DNA of 64,000 nucleotides, from NCBI GenBank assembly GCA_013397455.1, contig VYZB01000210.1, positions 101,644 through 165,643 on the forward strand. The letters run 5' to 3'. Both the position numbers and the translations under genes were made by a program. Shown piece by piece: positions 35,921 through 48,739 of the stretch; the first letter of the stretch is position 1; the number at the start of each line of letters is the position of its first letter. A model generated the notes under the pieces. The model saw nothing but the letters and a program-made list of their open reading frames with translations. It did no database searches and was not told the DNA's origin. This DNA is from Crotophaga sulcirostris. Lineage: Eukaryota > Chordata > Aves > Cuculiformes > Crotophagidae.

Positions 35921-36326
35921 GATTGTTGGGAGAGCTGGGGCTGTTCAGCATGGAGAAGAAAAGGCTCTAGGGTAAGCTCATTGCAGGCTTTCAGATCTTA
36001 AAGGGGCCTTATAGGAAAGATGGAAAGAGAGTTTTCACCAGAGCCTGTAGTGAGTGTACAAGGGTCAACTGTTTCAAACTGTAAGAGGGTAGATTTAGAA
36101 GGGTCATAAAGAAGAAATTTTTCATGATGAGGGTGGTGGAACACTGGAACATCTTGCCCAGAGGAAAGGTGTAGATGCCCCAGAACTGTAAGTGTTCAAT
36201 ATCAGGCTGGATGGGGCTTTGAGCAACCTGATCTAGTGAAAAATGTTCCTGTCTATGGCAGGTGGGTTGGATCGGATGGTTTTCTAAAGTCCTTTCCAAC
36301 CTAAACCATTCTATGATTCTATGACT
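35921..36326 (+). mobile_element. CR1 LINE 3' region, older type
   Basis: GAGAGCTGGGGCTGTTCAGC and GGAGAAGAAAAGGCTC come first. Then AAAGATGGAAAGAGAGTTTT, AACTGTAAGAGGGTAGATTT, CATGATGAGGGTGGTGG, GAGCAACCTGATCTAGTG and an ATTCTATGATTCTATGA tail. About 400 bp, with many substitutions and small indels, which suggests an older insertion than the ATACTGTG-tailed copies. Plus strand, no intact coding part. Confidence 0.95.
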
Positions 36327-37954
36327 ACAAAGGGAGTCCAGAGTGACCAGTTCAATGCAGAGATGTATGTTTTAAGTGTCTACCTGTGGTTATGTTTGTG
36401 GTCTAAAACTGAAAACATTGAAATAATGTAGTCTGACCCACTGTACGTCACAGTTTGTTACAGTTTACTTCATTATCACTGTCCTGGGTCACATCTTGAC
36501 TGGCCAAAGCACAACTTTCATGTGACTACCCATCTTTCCCAAAAGGCATCTGTTGCTGGTCTGAAGATCTTGTGCACGGTTGCACTCCTTATTTCTAGAG
36601 GTATACTTACATCTGGATCTGCTAAACCATCTTTTGTTTGTCTGGTATGAGGTTATTGAATGACCCAAATCTTTTGGTATTGAGGCTCTGTCTTCATTTA
36701 TTATTTAACCACCTGGAAAGCTTTGTGTAATCTGAAAATTTTATGAGAAGCAATTTTTATACTTGTTTTCATAGCAGTGATCAAAGCACTGAATGACATG
36801 ACACATTACACCAATCCCTGTAGAAGCACAGTGGATGCACCGTATTCAAAACTAATTTCCTGTTGACATTCTTGTTTCTGAGATCCGTTAGCTAATAATT
36901 TCTTAATCCTTTTAACATACCTGCTATTGAGGCTGTGCAGTGCTCATAGTTGAAGGAGAATGGCAGCACAGTTAATTTACCTTACAAAAGCCTGTATACC
37001 TCATATATATCTCAAAAGATATTATTATAGATCAAATGCATTGTTTCAAAAGAGAATCAGATTAATCTGAATTTACCGACTCACCCAAATTACACCTTAT
37101 TTCTAAATTCTTTACTTATTGAATCACTTTTCTGCATTCCTTTAATTTTGCCATGAACTGAAATAGTACCAATCTAAGCTATCTGATGAGCTATCTGCAT
37201 CATCTCACTTTTCTGCCTTGAAAACCTGCACTTCAGTTTTGATCTTCTAGAAGTCTCCTGAGCTTTTACGGTTATTAAAAATAGGTACCAAGGGCAAATT
37301 CTGCCCTAATTAATACCAATTCAAGCCACAGAAGCCACTATGATTGAGATTGTCCAGCTAACTGCTACTTTTAGCCCAACGCTGCTGCTTTTCTGCTTAT
37401 GCAAAACCTCATCAGTGAGATTCTGGATCACCAAAACCAAAAGTGACTGATTTAAGAGATATATAGTGTTGCGGTCAAGGCACCAGTGTTGGATATAGGA
37501 TACATAAACTCAGTTTCTGATCTCATGGTCCTGATTTACCACAGGTCAGTAGCACTGTAAGGTTAATACACCAATGGATGCTACACAGGAGTTTTGGTTA
37601 GCTGTGGATCATATTTTAGTTGAGATAATGAGGATCTAAGAAAACTAATATTCATTTCACAACCATAACAGACCTGGAAGAGTCTTTCTATCCATGGAAA
37701 GGCTGTTACTTAAAGGGTAAAATGGTTAAGGATATAAAGAGTAAAAAGCATTAGAGCACAAGCTATGCTGTTTTGTCCTTACATGATAACTGAGTAATAA
37801 ATAGTTATTGAACATTCATAGTGAGTCATAACGTATCATCATTCTTACAAAGATTTTTTTACACTGTACCTTCATATAAATAGAAAATTACTATCTTAAG
37901 GGGAAAAAATGTTTTTTCTACAAAATCCATTCTGCTGAGCCAGAATACATCCAT
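36327..37954. other. intergenic, nothing recognised
   Basis: AT-rich single-copy-looking sequence with no gene or repeat family recognised. It contains a TATAAATA-like motif near 37875, which I do not interpret as a promoter. Confidence 0.5.
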
Positions 37955-38102
37955 GTAATTGTCTTACTATTAAGCAGCAGTGTTTTCTTATTGACAGGGA
38001 AATAAGGCTTTGTGCAATCAGACAACCTGTATCAAATAAACTGAGTTCGACAGAATTGTCTAAAGTTGTCTCGGACTCTCATCGTCTCTCCACCACAGTA
38101 AT
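37955..38102 (+). mobile_element. probable solo LTR of an endogenous retrovirus, with target duplication
   Basis: A 138-bp segment (37960-38097) starts TGTCTTAC and ends CCACCACA. It is flanked on both sides by GTAAT (37955-37959 and 38098-38102), a perfect 5-bp direct repeat. AATAAA at 38035-38040 is followed 57 bp later by the CA end, with a U5-like stretch (GAGTTCGACAGAATTG, then GTCTCGGACTCTC). This is the expected U3-R-U5 order read on the plus strand. No primer-binding site or internal gene follows, so it is a solo LTR. At 138 bp it is short for avian LTRs. It may be internally deleted, or the left boundary may be wrong. A 5-bp duplication fits class III (ERVL-like) elements, among others. 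Confidence 0.55.
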
Positions 38103-41100
38103 TTGATCCCGCAAAATTACACAATGATTTTTTGGCAGTTGTTCCCTAAGGTCCATGGCTCTTCCGATAAAATCCTAGACACTGATCGGAAAAAAACCTT
38201 CAAAGCTAGAGAGAGAGCACATTATTATAGTGGTTGACATAATGACATCTGAAGGAAGACATTACCACTCAAGAATTGACCATGGCAGTGTGGTGAGCAC
38301 TTGTGGCTTCTCCTAACTTCAAAGCTCAACGTGGTAGTTAACAGATGACAATACCCACTTCCTTGGGCCTTACTGGATTTACTTACTGTGCTTCTTGAAA
38401 ATTATCTTCTCTACCACATAAGTGACCAAAAAGAAAACCTCTACAGAAAAAGTCATTAGCATATGTACTACGGAGTCAAATGTGCTTGTGTTTATTTGGG
38501 GTTTTGATGTGTGTGAACAAATGCTGACTCTGGATTTTGTAAATTTAGTATAACATGTCCTTAAATATTTTTATGAAGATTTGAACACAGTGAGAATATG
38601 AAAACTGATATCAGATTTTTAACAGGTCAAAGAGAAGCACACCTCTGCTTGTGCTGGGCTACCTGTTTAGGAGATTTTATCTATTTTTCTCTCTGTTTTG
38701 CTGTTCTTCAGTCTGTCCACCCAGAGAATCATTAAACGCCCACAAGCATATGGACTAGATTTTTTTCTGTTTTGTGTTGAGTAGTTATATTCAAGACAGT
38801 CTAGGAGAGAAGAATGGGATTAGGTAAAATGTCAGAAGTGAGAAAGAGACTGGGAGAAGTTAGAGGAAGGGGAAGAAGGAATGAATCCTGGTTTTGTGCC
38901 CATTGTAGTCTGGATGGCTACCAGCATTTCTATTGCTCATTATTCCTTTGAAGTCAGTAAATGTCTGTGAAAATTACTGGTGAAGTTTTCTCACCTTTAC
39001 CCAGCTCCAGCAGAAGATGACAGTTTACTCCCACTGCTGCTTTCTCTTTAAGCTTTAATAGTCCATAATCTGCATCAATAGGGTGCAGTCCTTTCACTGA
39101 CAGAGGTCAATGTCAGCATGATGGCACATGCAGGGGGAGGGGAGTTGGTTGGTTTTTTTTCTAATTTTGAGAGCTGGGATATTACATTTAAAAATAAATA
39201 AATAAATAATCCAACCTACCTGAAAGCACATTTTAATAGTTGTAAAATCAAGCACTTAAAAGCTGATAAATGCTAGGATTAAGGATGTCAATCTACTTCA
39301 AAACGTTGCCTTCTGGCATTGTAAATTATGATACAGTCTTTAGTTATCTCATCACATACTGTTTTTTTCCTCAAGGTTTCTGTCTATTAACGCACATGCA
39401 ACAATGAGGAGAAGAAAAAGAAATGAAAGAGTTGTCTTTTAAGTTTGCATCACATGAAGTAGAGCTGACTATAAAAATGGACTTGCAAAAAAAGGAGCTA
39501 ATTGGTGCAAAAGGGGAGTTAAACCACTGATTCTGAGATTATAAATTTTTGACAATTACTGTAGTGCCTTCTTCATCTCTGTATCTGGGAAGCATTATAT
39601 TCAGATTATAACCAATCACCTAAGCAGTCTTCATTTTGACAAAGTGTTTCCTCTGAAGCACTACAGAGTCTAGCTGGTTGTGAAACCATGTATTTGATCT
39701 TCACATCCATGCCCATTTAGAACATTTATAGGGACATACAAGAATTGCTAGGACACCTTTACTGTTTTGACTCAAACTATATTGATGCGTGACCAAATCT
39801 TTCAAAGATTTTGCTCAACAAACAGAGCAGCCCTTCTAGTGTCTGTAATCTCATTCTCACTGGTAGAAGAGGTGATGAAAAGTTCTTTGATTTCAGAGTG
39901 CGTTTTTGTTACAGTCAAGCAAGCAAAGCTGTGTGCTTACACATGCAGTTTTCTTGCCTTGTCACAAGGCAAGCACATTCATGACAGCACTGATGGTCTT
40001 TGTCCAAGTTCTGCAGAAGGAGTCTTCAGTCTCTTTGTATCAACCAAGCACCTTTAGTCTCAGCACTAGAAGAAAGGAGGTGAAATGTTATTACATTTGT
40101 ATTTACTGCAAAACTAGTCTTAAACCCATCCCACTCTAATGCTAGCAGAAAAAGCCTGAGACTGGTGGACAAATTAATCTGTTTTGGTAGCAGACCTAGA
40201 CCAGTCACTGAAAATGCATTACAAAGGTCAGTTTACCTTTTGATTATTGCTTAAGTCTGGAACAGAAAGAGCCCTGATATTAACTCCCATGTCTGTACGC
40301 TGTGTGATTGTAGTTCTTCCTCTCCCTGTGTGGATTTGACTTTCAAACACTCCCATATTATAGAAGACAAAAAGGTTGGATGTCCCCACCACTGTTACCT
40401 GCATCGCATTCTGGGTGTGAATTTGTAGTTCTGTATAGGAAAGCTCAGGCTATGTCCCATAGCAGCCTCCCCAACTCTGAAATCCTTCTAATCAGTTCTT
40501 CTCTGAGTTGGACACACTGCTGGGATGGGTGACACTGGGCTGTCTAAGCAGACCTGCTTGCTGCAGAAGGATGTCTGAGGCCAAAATATGGACATTCAGG
40601 ACAAGCTGAGCCCATCCTTGTTAGTCCATCTGATGAATATTAGCAAAGGACAGAAAAAGAGACTTAAGAGTAAAACTCTGGTTACAAACCAACCCAGATG
40701 CTACTGCTACTACTGAAAATGGCAGATGGACAATAATAATGCTGCTGACTGTCTCATCACCCATGTGTGCAGGGGGCTAAAGACAGGAAAATTACACAGA
40801 GTCTAGTATTTTTGAACATTTTGAAACCTGCTTTGTAATCTTACTGATGTCCTTCTGATGTAGTTTTACATGTGTCCATTTGATGTCTCAGAATTAGAGG
40901 CTTGTAAGTCTGGAAGTTCCGAAAAGACTTCAAGAAGACATTGAGGACAATGTTGAAAGTCATCCATGTTGTTCTTGACACATTTACCTGTTCTAAAAAA
41001 TACTGTGCAATGACAAATTGAAATTCCCAAGTGATATGTTGTTTCAGCTTTAAAAAGTTTGTCTTTTTTTTAAACCTCATTTGTTCCTGTTGAATTTTAA

Positions 41101-44100
41101 GGTCATTACTTTTTATCTTCTTTTAACCTGGTTTTCTTGGTTTGAGGAAGTTCTAGAGGAAGCTCTGGTATTATGCCCTAGAGGAGTTTGTCCTCCCCAG
41201 CATCTCAAAGAGCTTTGAAGGGACACATAGAAGAGTTGCACTTGTGGTGTGGGAATGGCACTTCAGTCCTCTCCCTTTGCCATTTACACTTTTTCACCAA
41301 CGATCTCAATAAAAGCTTCTGTCTTTACAATTACGAAAGATTTCAGATATTGTCTACTTCTTGTAGGGAGAGATACTTGCCTAGAAAACGACCCTAGTGA
41401 AATCCAAAGTGAATTTCCAACACCTACCACCTTCTGTCACAACTATGTAGAGTAATTGTGTTCTCTTCCATATTCACTGAGAAATTTCAAATATGTCCAT
41501 ATCAAATTGGATGCCCTCCCACAGCTATTTTCAGTTCTGTTTGCTGTCTCCATTTCTAAAAATACTTTTATATTGCTTGATAGATTTTCATTTTTTTTTT
41601 CATTTTCCGTCTAATAACGTTACTGAAAAGTGATGTGAAATAGATAAATCTGCCAGTTTCCTCTTTCATTCTCAGACTCGCACACATGCAAACTAGAGGG
41701 TAAGCACGAAGTGCAGGAAACAAAATTCAGAAAATTCAGCCACATGCCTTTTTTACTTCTGTAGTGATCGTAAACAGAAGGTCCTGTAGTACTACAGTCC
41801 TACAAGACTTGCAAAGCCAGCATGCTGCCGCCAAGAATACGCTGTCATTTGTGGCTCCTCACACTTCCTTGACCACAAGAGAGCCTGGAGACAGGGATCC
41901 ACCACTGAGGCTTTGAAAAAACTGCATTAGTTTATTGAACAACTATATTAATGAAATTCTACTTGTTATCCTATTTACAGTGTCTCTCAGCTTTGCAAGC
42001 CATTGCAAAAGGACAGTGTCTGACTGAATTTTTACCAAGCATACAGTAAATTTCCACACTAGACAGGCTGATCTCTGTGTTAATTCAGACACAAATTAGC
42101 TGGGAAAAAATGTTTATTACATACATATGCATGCTACCATCCCCCTATGTTTCAGGTGCTTTAGGTCACAAAGGCACACAAGAAATTAGGAAAAGCCACA
42201 GTTTAGATAGCCTTTGAAACCTCAGTTTTCTTTCCATGTGCAGAAGGTCCATGGCAATGTCTCAAATTGTCTGAAACGAAATTATCACATCCTATCTTTC
42301 TCAAAAAATTCTTGATTTTGTCCAGTGCTCAGGATCAGTAGTCTCAGGGGTGAATGAGAAGCATAGAGACCCAGGATTTCCCATATGGCAGTACTGTACC
42401 TCATGTGAGGCTGTGGGAAAATGAAGTAAGAGATGACAAGGGGAGAAAACAGGGGTGTAAGAGGCCCCATCTGCTTTCTTGCTATGATTCTTGCTCTTGG
42501 TGCTGTGAACACTTGTGCTTATATTTCCCCTGGTAATTAGGATTACTTCTTTTCTTCCAGCTGACAGCACATAAAACTTGTACAAAAAGTTCATTTTTAA
42601 TTTCAAAACTATATAAATTGCCAACTCCACTAATTGTGGGAAAAGGCTTAACAGACAACCCCAACAGCAACAAATGGGTCAAACCCCATATTTGAAGGTC
42701 TGTCTTTGCCCATGACCTTCTTATACCAATCTCCCACCCAATTGCCATGTTACCCATCTCCCTCCCCAAAAGCCTCCCTTGTGCTGCTTGACTCCAGCAG
42801 GAGGAGCAATGGGAGCATGAGAAGCATCCCCCAATGCCCATCTCCCCCACAATTACCAGCACCCCTTCCACAGCCAAGAGCACAAATTATCTGGAAACTC
42901 ATATTTGGCTCAGTGCTGGAGGAAACTCCAAAGCTGTTAAACTTGAAAAAAAAGCCTCTGTGGAGTGTGTGCAACGTCAGAGTTCCCAAAGGCTCATTTC
43001 GTAGGATAATTTCACTGAGTAATTTCACCGAAGAAGGTTTTCACAGGAAAAGGCATGTCTCTGACAGTAGGGTAAGCCCCTTGCTGAATTTCAAATCTCC
43101 AGTCCAGAGAAGAGGAATAGGAGAATTTTTTAATGAAACACCTATTTGGCTTTTCTTGTGTTTTATACTGTAAGACAATGGATTTTTTTTTCTTGGGTTC
43201 TCTTTTGGGAACAGGTGAACCACATTTGTAAAATTTCATCCCAAATTGTTAAATTTGCAAGAACTATATGAAGAGATATAAAGAGTGTCATAGTGGGAGG
43301 AAGTACAGGCTTCCTTTACTATAGGGAAGCATGTGAAAACCACGTAAATTCGATAGGAAAATGTCTATAAATAATGGAATAGAGGTAAGAGCTCACACGT
43401 TTCTTCTGCAAGCAAGGACCTGTGCTCCTGCCAACTTCTTCCCTGTGCTGTCACAGAGGGTGTGTGCCACACCAAGCAGTGGTGAAGGAGAGATAGATTT
43501 TTCTTAATCTCCTCTCCTCCCCACTGGTAGGTTTATTCCTGGGGAGATGCAGACATACACTTAAAAGAGGATTGGAAGGATTTAGAGATGCAGCACGGGT
43601 CAGGCTCTTTGCTCTGTATTGGTATGAGGAGCAAGGATTTGTGGCAAACTTAGGGCATGCAGCTGGTGGTGCCTTGGAGGCATCTCTACAGTTATGTGTG
43701 AGGTAAGGCAGAGATTTGGGTTTCATAATAGCTTAGAGGGATAGTGAGGACACGTTAAACACTGAAGACCTTTTGTGGCTCATGCCCTTCCTGTCTGATC
43801 TCCGCTAATCCCCCAACAGCTGTGCAATGAAGGATATTGTTAAAAATGGGATGTTTGGACTGGAAACCACTTTTAACAAAGCCAAGAGAGAGGTCTTGAA
43901 AAACTCTAGAGAAAACCAAGCTGCCAGAAAGGCAGAACAGACACTGGTGCAGTCCTCCTGGATTTCTAGTGGTGCATTTCAAAGGTGGAGCCGTGCCACG
44001 CAGATGACATTTCCACCCACAAACTCAGCACCAAGCACTCCAAGAGATCTGTGCATCCTTGATGGAGGGTTATTCAAAGTGCATGGCTCTCACCCCTTAG

Positions 44101-44633
44101 CAAGTCCCCTCCAGTACACTGATAATTACCTAGATGACCACAGAGGCGGAGGGCAGCAGGTCATAAATTACCCTGAGATTCCTGAGGCTGGAAAGGGCTG
44201 ACAGGGCTGAGGTTGAAGTGCAGCACGCTGTGACTTTTCTGCTCCGCTCCACTGGGGAAACAGTGAGACCAGCTTGGTACAAGCCACTGTGAAATGGCAG
44301 GACATTCTTGTGGTTGGCTCCATTATAATTTGCTTTGGAAATATTTTGGATGTCTCTCTTCTTTGTTGGGCAGGGGAGGAGGAAGTGTTTGAACCTTTAA
44401 ACCCAGTACATCTGGCTGTGTTCCTGCTTACTGCTATGTGAGATGGTGAAGGCAACACTTGAGTTTAGAGGAAAAGTAGACCTGGTTGAGCATTTCATAC
44501 CTGCTAATTGCTTTTGTTAATTTCTCTGTCTAAGGGGTTTATGGCGATGTGTTGGTTTCCTATTTCACTGTTTCTAAGGAATCTGCTGATCCAAAATATG
44601 AATTTGACATCACCAAGAAAACAGTCTGGTGTG
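38103..44633. other. intergenic, with one tetranucleotide repeat and a stop-poor patch
   Basis: No gene is recognised. Contains an inverted repeat at 38162-38191, (AAAT)n at 39191-39210 and a stretch with several overlapping open frames on both strands at 42482-43240, the longest being 155 codons. None of these frames has a recognisable domain or splice context. Confidence 0.5.
39191..39210 (+). repeat. (AAAT)n microsatellite
   Basis: Four to five AAAT/AATA units in an AT-rich setting. Confidence 0.85.
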
Positions 44634-44806
44634 CAGAGCATGCAAAACTCGGACTGCGAGTCATAATACTAGAAATTTCATTTCTCTATGCCTCGACTTA
44701 TTATCCTGTAAACTGGATTTAATTACACTTGTCAGCTTTGTAGAATATTTTGAGGGTTATTGGTAAAAATGACCATCTAGGAAAAAAAATGTTATTAATA
44801 TTATTA
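44634..44806 (+). mobile_element. ancient MIR-type (CORE) SINE
   Basis: The order matches the tRNA-derived MIR family as found in reptiles and birds. CAGAGCATGC and ACTCGGACTGCGAGTCA come first, then TTTCTCTATGCCTCGACTTA, CCTGTAAACTGGATTTAATT, GTAGAATATTTTGAGGG, TATTGGTAAAAATGACC and a TTATTAATATTATTA tail. Plus strand, nearly full length for the core and 3' parts. Strong divergence indicates great age. Confidence 0.68.
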
Positions 44807-47800
44807 GGACCGATGACACAAAGATAAGCTGTTCCAATTTTATCCAACAGCCAAACACACACTCCAGTTTTACAAATTACAGTGCGGGCTCTACAGTTTC
44901 ATGAGCACACTTGCCATTCTGTGCCACAGCTTTATACCTCTGGCTCCACATTGAAGGTGAATATAGTATAATGAGCATAGAATTTATGTCAATTTTGTGG
45001 AAATGTTATGATCATTCACAGCTGAGACTTCAAAGACATCTTAAAGCACTTGATAGCCATAGAATTGCCTATCATGAATCACATGAGATCTACCTACTGC
45101 ACTCACTACTAACCCTGGAAATCTGCCCATCAAGCTGAAACCTCCACCCACACAGGAAGCCTAGCTCCTGCACTTATGGGAGTGAGTCTGGGACAGCAAT
45201 ATTCACCTTTGCTTCCACTAATTGGCTCAAAAAAATGAAATTTTTCTGGGTCTGAGCAGAAATGGACAGGGGGTGTTCCATAGCCAAAGTATAAAAAAGG
45301 AAGGTCTTCAGATTATCTCTCTAGAATTGCATTTTATTCAATAATATAAACAAGCACAAATCTCCAAAAGCTGGAAAAACTAACCTCAGCTAAACTTCTG
45401 CACTCAAACTCAGCCTGTGTCAGGTGTACATTCCTGCAAATATCAGATCAGATTGGGCATTTTTCACAAAGATAAGCACAGCTTAATGGAAGTACGATGG
45501 AGTAATTCTTCCTTAAAATTCTGTCCATAAAAATATTATGAAGGTGAGAAAACAAGGTAATTAATATAGTGAGGCTGATTTAAACTCCACCCTATCAGAA
45601 CTAGGATCGTATAATCAAAATGCACACTTTTGATGGATGCCAATAAGCCCTCACCTGATCGGGGCTGGTCGGCAACTGCACGGTGTTCCTTGTAAGTAGT
45701 GCAGACAATGGCACACTGGGCTTTTGGGGGATGAGGCAGAAGAAGACATGGATGTGAGCTATGCTGTGCCATTTGCCCTCAGGACCAGTGAAATGGGTTT
45801 GAGAGCACTTAATTTATTTTTATAATTGTAGCTGTTCTGAGCAGCATCCTATGGCCTCTCTGGTAATGCACATCTTTAAAAAGCCATTTTCAGGATAGAA
45901 AAGTTAGCAAATAGTTTAAAATTAACAAAGTAACTGAAAATGATTCAGAAAATTGTCTCTGGAGGATATAAGTCGTGCTTTTAGAACCAGAAGTATCACA
46001 ATCCAGTCAACCACCTTCCCTATAGTAACAACTATTTCTGCACAGTCTTGAGATTGACTGACAAATGTTTTTGTTAATTTGTCTGCAGAACTGAGAATTT
46101 TCAAAATTGTTTCTATTAAAAGCTAAGAAAATATTTTTTTGCTGATTTTAAGGGGTGTCCACAGGGTTAATAAAATGGGCTGAGAACCACTAGGACATTT
46201 GACAAAAGATTTCAAAACAGAGGCAATTCACATAAAACAATGAACCATGTAATATGTAGAGTTTAAGTAAAACACTTTGTGTTTGAGTAGTAATTATCTG
46301 CTTTTGATACCATTTTAATACATATATGAGAAAAAAAATTGTGAAGTTCTGTAGCGTGGGAACTTAATTAGAGTCTCAAAATAATTTGGTTTTTTCTTTT
46401 CTATAGTGAGGAAATGAGACATCTGAGTCAAAAATCAAGATCTTCTTATGCTATATTTTTTACAGAAAGAGAGGAAGAAGCAGGCTCTGGTGCTAAAAGA
46501 TAACTGTCTGGAGAGATGAGATTATGGGCATTAAAATGCAAGTACTATTTTCCTTTATGTTATAAAAGAGGAACTAGCAACTACATGCATCACGCAGAGG
46601 ACTGAATATCAGTTTTATCTGAGATGAGATGAGAAACTTGCAGCTTGGAAAAAACACTGTTTCGAAGAGTACCAGCCTCTGTAGCCTCCCTGGCAGGGTC
46701 TGATCTTTCATTGCAAGTTAGATGGCCTCGTGTTTGTCTCTGGTCAGCATAGCTTGGACAATTTTGATGCACAAATAGACAGTGACAGGCATGTCATCTT
46801 GTGGCTTTGAGGTCTAGAGCCAGTTCTGGTTCAGCACTCTACGCACATCTTTCTGTGACAGAGAGGGAAGCAAGCAAGGTGCTGGGCTCCCATTTCCTTT
46901 TTTCCTTCTAAAATGTTTGCTCAGTGCTCTCTGTTTTCAGCAGCTGTCCTCTGGGCCGTGTGAAATTGAGAGTGCCACCCCGTAAATGAAATGGAACAAC
47001 CACCTTTTGGTCTGAAATTTGAAACTAGAGGTCCAAGACGCCGTGGGGGGGTTGCGCTCCTCTTCCACTGAGAGGAAGCTCGTCTGCAGCAGCAAGGTCT
47101 GACAGCCTCCCAAGTGATAGACGAGTCCTGCTTACCTGACACGTCATGGTGCAACTCAGGAACCTCCAGACCGGAAAGCCAAGCTAGAAGTTGTAATAAC
47201 TCATATCCGCTGCGGGTGGGTAGAATGAGGACCTGAAACTCAGGCATATTGGCGGCTTGCACGAGCCACATACTACTCGCAGGGCCAGATTTTGGTCCTC
47301 AGGCATCACTGGGAGTTTTGCACAAGAATTAAGTTTTGGTGTAAAGAAAACAAAATGCCTACTTTGTGTCAGGTCTTCAGCTGCATTTTTTTTTCTTTTT
47401 GAGCAGTGAAATGGTGTTTTTTGCATTTGCAGCTAAATATGGCTACAAGATTAGGTAAGTGCGATAATACAGGGTTAGGGAAATGCACTGACCACATCTC
47501 AAAGTGCAAGTTGCAGTGTATGAGAATATGCATGTTTGGGGGTTAGGTTTATGAGAAATAAAGATCTGAATGATGCTGTGCTTGCAAGTCATGGGCTTTG
47601 TGTTTTCTTAATGCCAAGAGTGATTTATTTCTTGTAAATAGTTTTGCTCAATTGGGGCATCCAGTTACTACAGACCTTGTTTGGTATAAAAACTAACGGC
47701 ATGGAAAAATATTGCTCTAGCAAGGTTTAACGGATTGTCAGCCCAAACATGTGGCTGAACATGAATTCCACTGCTTGAAATATCCTCCTGTAGCTCAGCA

Positions 47801-48739
47801 ATGTCTTCATGTCAAGAGGAGATTACAGTCAGCGTTCCCATTGAGCCATGACTCAGAGGTACGGCAGGGAAAGAGGACATTTCCAGCAAAAAGCATGATA
47901 TGGAAACTAAACACAGAAGTGCTGGAAATCTTCCTTCTGTAGAAAAAAAGAAATGTGAAAGGCTAGCTCTTCTGAAGTGGAAGTTCAGTTGCTGCTGGGA
48001 AAGTTATGAAAATACACATTACATGCATGATTCCTCATACATAACTATGTTTCACAGCACATTTCATCACCCACCTTCGCCCTCCCTTTTTTAATTCAGA
48101 AAAAAAGACAGGAAGAAACCTTGCTTCTCAACAAAAATAAGTGCAAAACCTTGGGAAGGTGACATTTTTTTCAAAGCAGGAACTCTGATAACTTGAAAAG
48201 CTCTAATTTTGCTTGCACTGCATAAAAGTTGGCTATTAACATACCTTAGATACTTTGAGAGCTATGGAAATGTTTAAAAAAAACATGGACTGATGAGATT
48301 GGCCTCCATGAAATTTACATTAAAAAACCCAAGGAGACACTTAAATATTCAGTTTCCATTTCTAATCTTTCTCCCCATAAGTTTCCTGACATATGTAACT
48401 CTCAACTGTGTTTGAGAGATGCCCAGCATTCTGAGATCAGATGCATACATCTTGTTTGGATCCAGAAAGGTTATTTCAAAAGTTTTGTTCCTGTACTGCC
48501 TTGTAAACACGAGTAAATCTAAAATGATGAGGACTATGCAGTTATCAAGCCAGCCATTTACTCATATATTTATATATGTGTGTATCTGTGTCTATCTACA
48601 AGTGTTCGCAGGATCATGTGATGCAGTATCTAGATGAGAAAACAATAATGTATATGAAATATGTCAGGCTTAAAGGGTTGTGACCAGTGACATGAATACA
48701 TTTGGAAGTTAGTTTTCAACAGATGTTTAGGCTGAGGTC
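44807..48739. other. intergenic, with one CpG-retaining block
   Basis: No gene is recognised. The block 47036-47282 keeps about 12 CpGs against a CpG-poor background and overlaps minus-strand open frames at 46921-47271 and 47184-47426, neither of which I can assign. Confidence 0.5.

Noticed and set aside
37870..37885. TATAAATA motif as a gene promoter or LTR TATA box
   Set aside because: It lies outside the LTR boundaries set by the target duplication, and no transcript start or exon follows. Such motifs are common in AT-rich DNA.
43827..44201. 124-codon plus-strand frame (MKDIVKNGMFGLE...) as a small gene
   Set aside because: No domain, upstream promoter or splice context is recognised. 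The length is within chance expectation for 64 kb.
46180..46200. hAT/Charlie-like terminal motif (GAGAACCACT) as a DNA transposon end
   Set aside because: Only about 10 bp matches and no partner terminal repeat or flanking 8-bp duplication is found.
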